Positions 63,432 through 64,000 of a DNA stretch of 64,000 bases are shown piece after piece. A program made the position numbers and the translations under genes. The notes below the pieces were generated by a model that was given only the letters and a program-made list of their open reading frames with translations, was not told the origin of the DNA and ran no database searches. The stretch is from JAHBNG01 sp039028975. Its GTDB lineage: Bacteria > Chloroflexota > Anaerolineae > Caldilineales > Caldilineaceae. The DNA lies in contig JBCCHB010000023.1 of assembly GCA_039028975.1 (NCBI GenBank), positions 62,001 to 126,000 on the forward strand, read 5' to 3'. Position 1 is the stretch's first letter. Every line of letters starts with the position of its first letter.

Positions 63432-63845
63432 TCATACGGTGGAGACGAGGGTACCTACTTTTTGTCGGATGGCATCCAGCGTCGTTTCAAGGTCAGAGAG
63501 AAGCTCGCCATTCTTGGCGTAGTCAATATACCCTAGCGGCTCTTCAATTTCACGGACATGAATCGCAACCCGCCAATCGCCGACTTTGCGACCGTCATCT
63601 TCTTCTAGATCATTCGTTTCTAGCTGTTTGGCTTTGATCAACACCGCATCGCCCAAAGAGTTGAGCAATAACTTTAACGCTGTTTTTTCTATGGTGGCCT
63701 GATCCGGGTACTTAGGAACAATCCGGATCACATCATCGTCCAACTCCACCATCACTTCAGAGCCAGGATGCAGGCCGTACTGGGTGATGAAGGGCAACGG
63801 AATCTGGAGGCCATTGCCATTGACAAGTTGTTGCAAACGTTCCAT
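63432..63845 (-). CDS. AbrB/MazE/SpoVT-type DNA-binding protein
   Basis: 137 residues from the ATG at 63845 with AGAAGG six bases upstream; the longer frame adds 16 residues without merit. The N-terminal segment MERLQQLVNGNGLQIPLPFI, TQYGLHPGSEVMVELDDDVIRIVP is a swapped-hairpin AbrB/SpoVT domain, typical of antitoxins and transition regulators. The C-terminal ~85 residues (KTALKLLLNSLGDAV, DWRVAIHVREIEEPLGYIDYAKNGEL) are a polar extension whose role is unknown. Such proteins often regulate a following toxin or peptidase gene; here the next gene leftward is the C39 fragment. It may repress its own promoter. Confidence 0.8.
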   Translation of the reverse strand: MERLQQLVNGNGLQIPLPFITQYGLHPGSEVMVELDDDVIRIVPKYPDQATIEKTALKLLLNSLGDAVLIKAKQLETNDLEEDDGRKVGDWRVAIHVREIEEPLGYIDYAKNGELLSDLETTLDAIRQKVGTLVSTV

Positions 63846-63942
63846 GCCAAACCTTCTTTCCAAATAGAATTGACAAGCCAATGTCCGAACCAATCCTCAG
63901 TAGCTTAACATGCAATCAGCTGCACAACAGGGAAGGAAATTC

Positions 63943-63978
63943 GAACAAAAAAATTCAGAGATTGCGCAGATTTTGTTC
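63943..63978. repeat. short inverted repeat related to the AACAAAGATT family
   Basis: GAACAAAA (63943-63950) and TTTTGTTC (63971-63978) are perfect complements around AATTCAGAGATTGCGCAGA. It shares the AACAAA and GATT blocks of the elements at 49424 and 18606. It lies upstream of the AbrB-type gene near the window edge. Confidence 0.35.
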
Positions 63979-64000
63979 CATATGCATCTGGGTAATCTTC

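Noticed and set aside
1..64000. tRNA, rRNA or CRISPR arrays
   Set aside because: No cloverleaf with a GGTTCGAATCC-type arm, no rRNA segments and no regularly spaced direct repeats with unique spacers were found by eye.

Overview
The window looks like a chromosomal segment of a Chloroflexota bacterium, probably of the Caldilineae/Anaerolineae type. This is inferred from protein style, not from a marker gene. Lipoproteins carry a lipobox Cys followed by acidic Glu/Ser/Ala linkers, surface proteins have Thr/Pro-rich stalks, one secreted protein ends in a VYLPV-like tail, and there are large RHS and cadherin-like proteins. No rRNA, tRNA or CRISPR array was seen.

From 1 to about 35.2 kb almost every gene is on the minus strand and most serve nitrogen scavenging. 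From left to right these are: the end of an allantoin operon (allantoinase, Asp/Glu-racemase-family enzyme, PotABCD-like ABC importer); the urease nickel chaperones UreF and UreG without urease itself; a doubled peptide-ligase-like cassette (two circularly permuted ATP-grasp enzymes, two alpha-E domains, two transglutaminase-like proteins, one with DUF2126); two isochorismatase-family hydrolases, one close to biuret hydrolase BiuH; formamidase; a BmpA/Nup-type nucleoside ABC importer; a free-standing allophanate-hydrolase C-terminal-like protein; and a complete urea importer urtABCDE. The urt operon contains an LCIB/theta-type carbonic anhydrase homologue between urtD and urtE. Together they would import allantoin-like ureides, nucleosides, amides and urea and release ammonia and CO2.

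From 36 to 52.6 kb come a GNAT acetyltransferase, a 1878-residue RHS/YD protein without a recognisable toxin or immunity partner, a 1914-residue multidomain VWA surface protein, several short inverted-repeat elements, and an overlapping pair of genes. The pair is a cytoplasmic-looking subtilase preceded by a small protein that resembles the subtilase's own N-terminal domain. From 52.9 to 55.8 kb on the minus strand are a GMC dehydrogenase, its small-subunit-like partner and a metallophosphoesterase.

The right end (56.0-62.4 kb) is an AT-richer two-gene unit. It encodes an EAD1-membrane-TPR protein of the conflict-system type and a membrane-anchored SH3/Thr-Pro-stalk/cadherin-like protein. It abuts a graveyard of broken genes (PD-(D/E)XK nuclease end, tyrosine recombinase fragment, C39 peptidase fragment) and an AbrB-type regulator, which suggests an acquired or rearranged locus.
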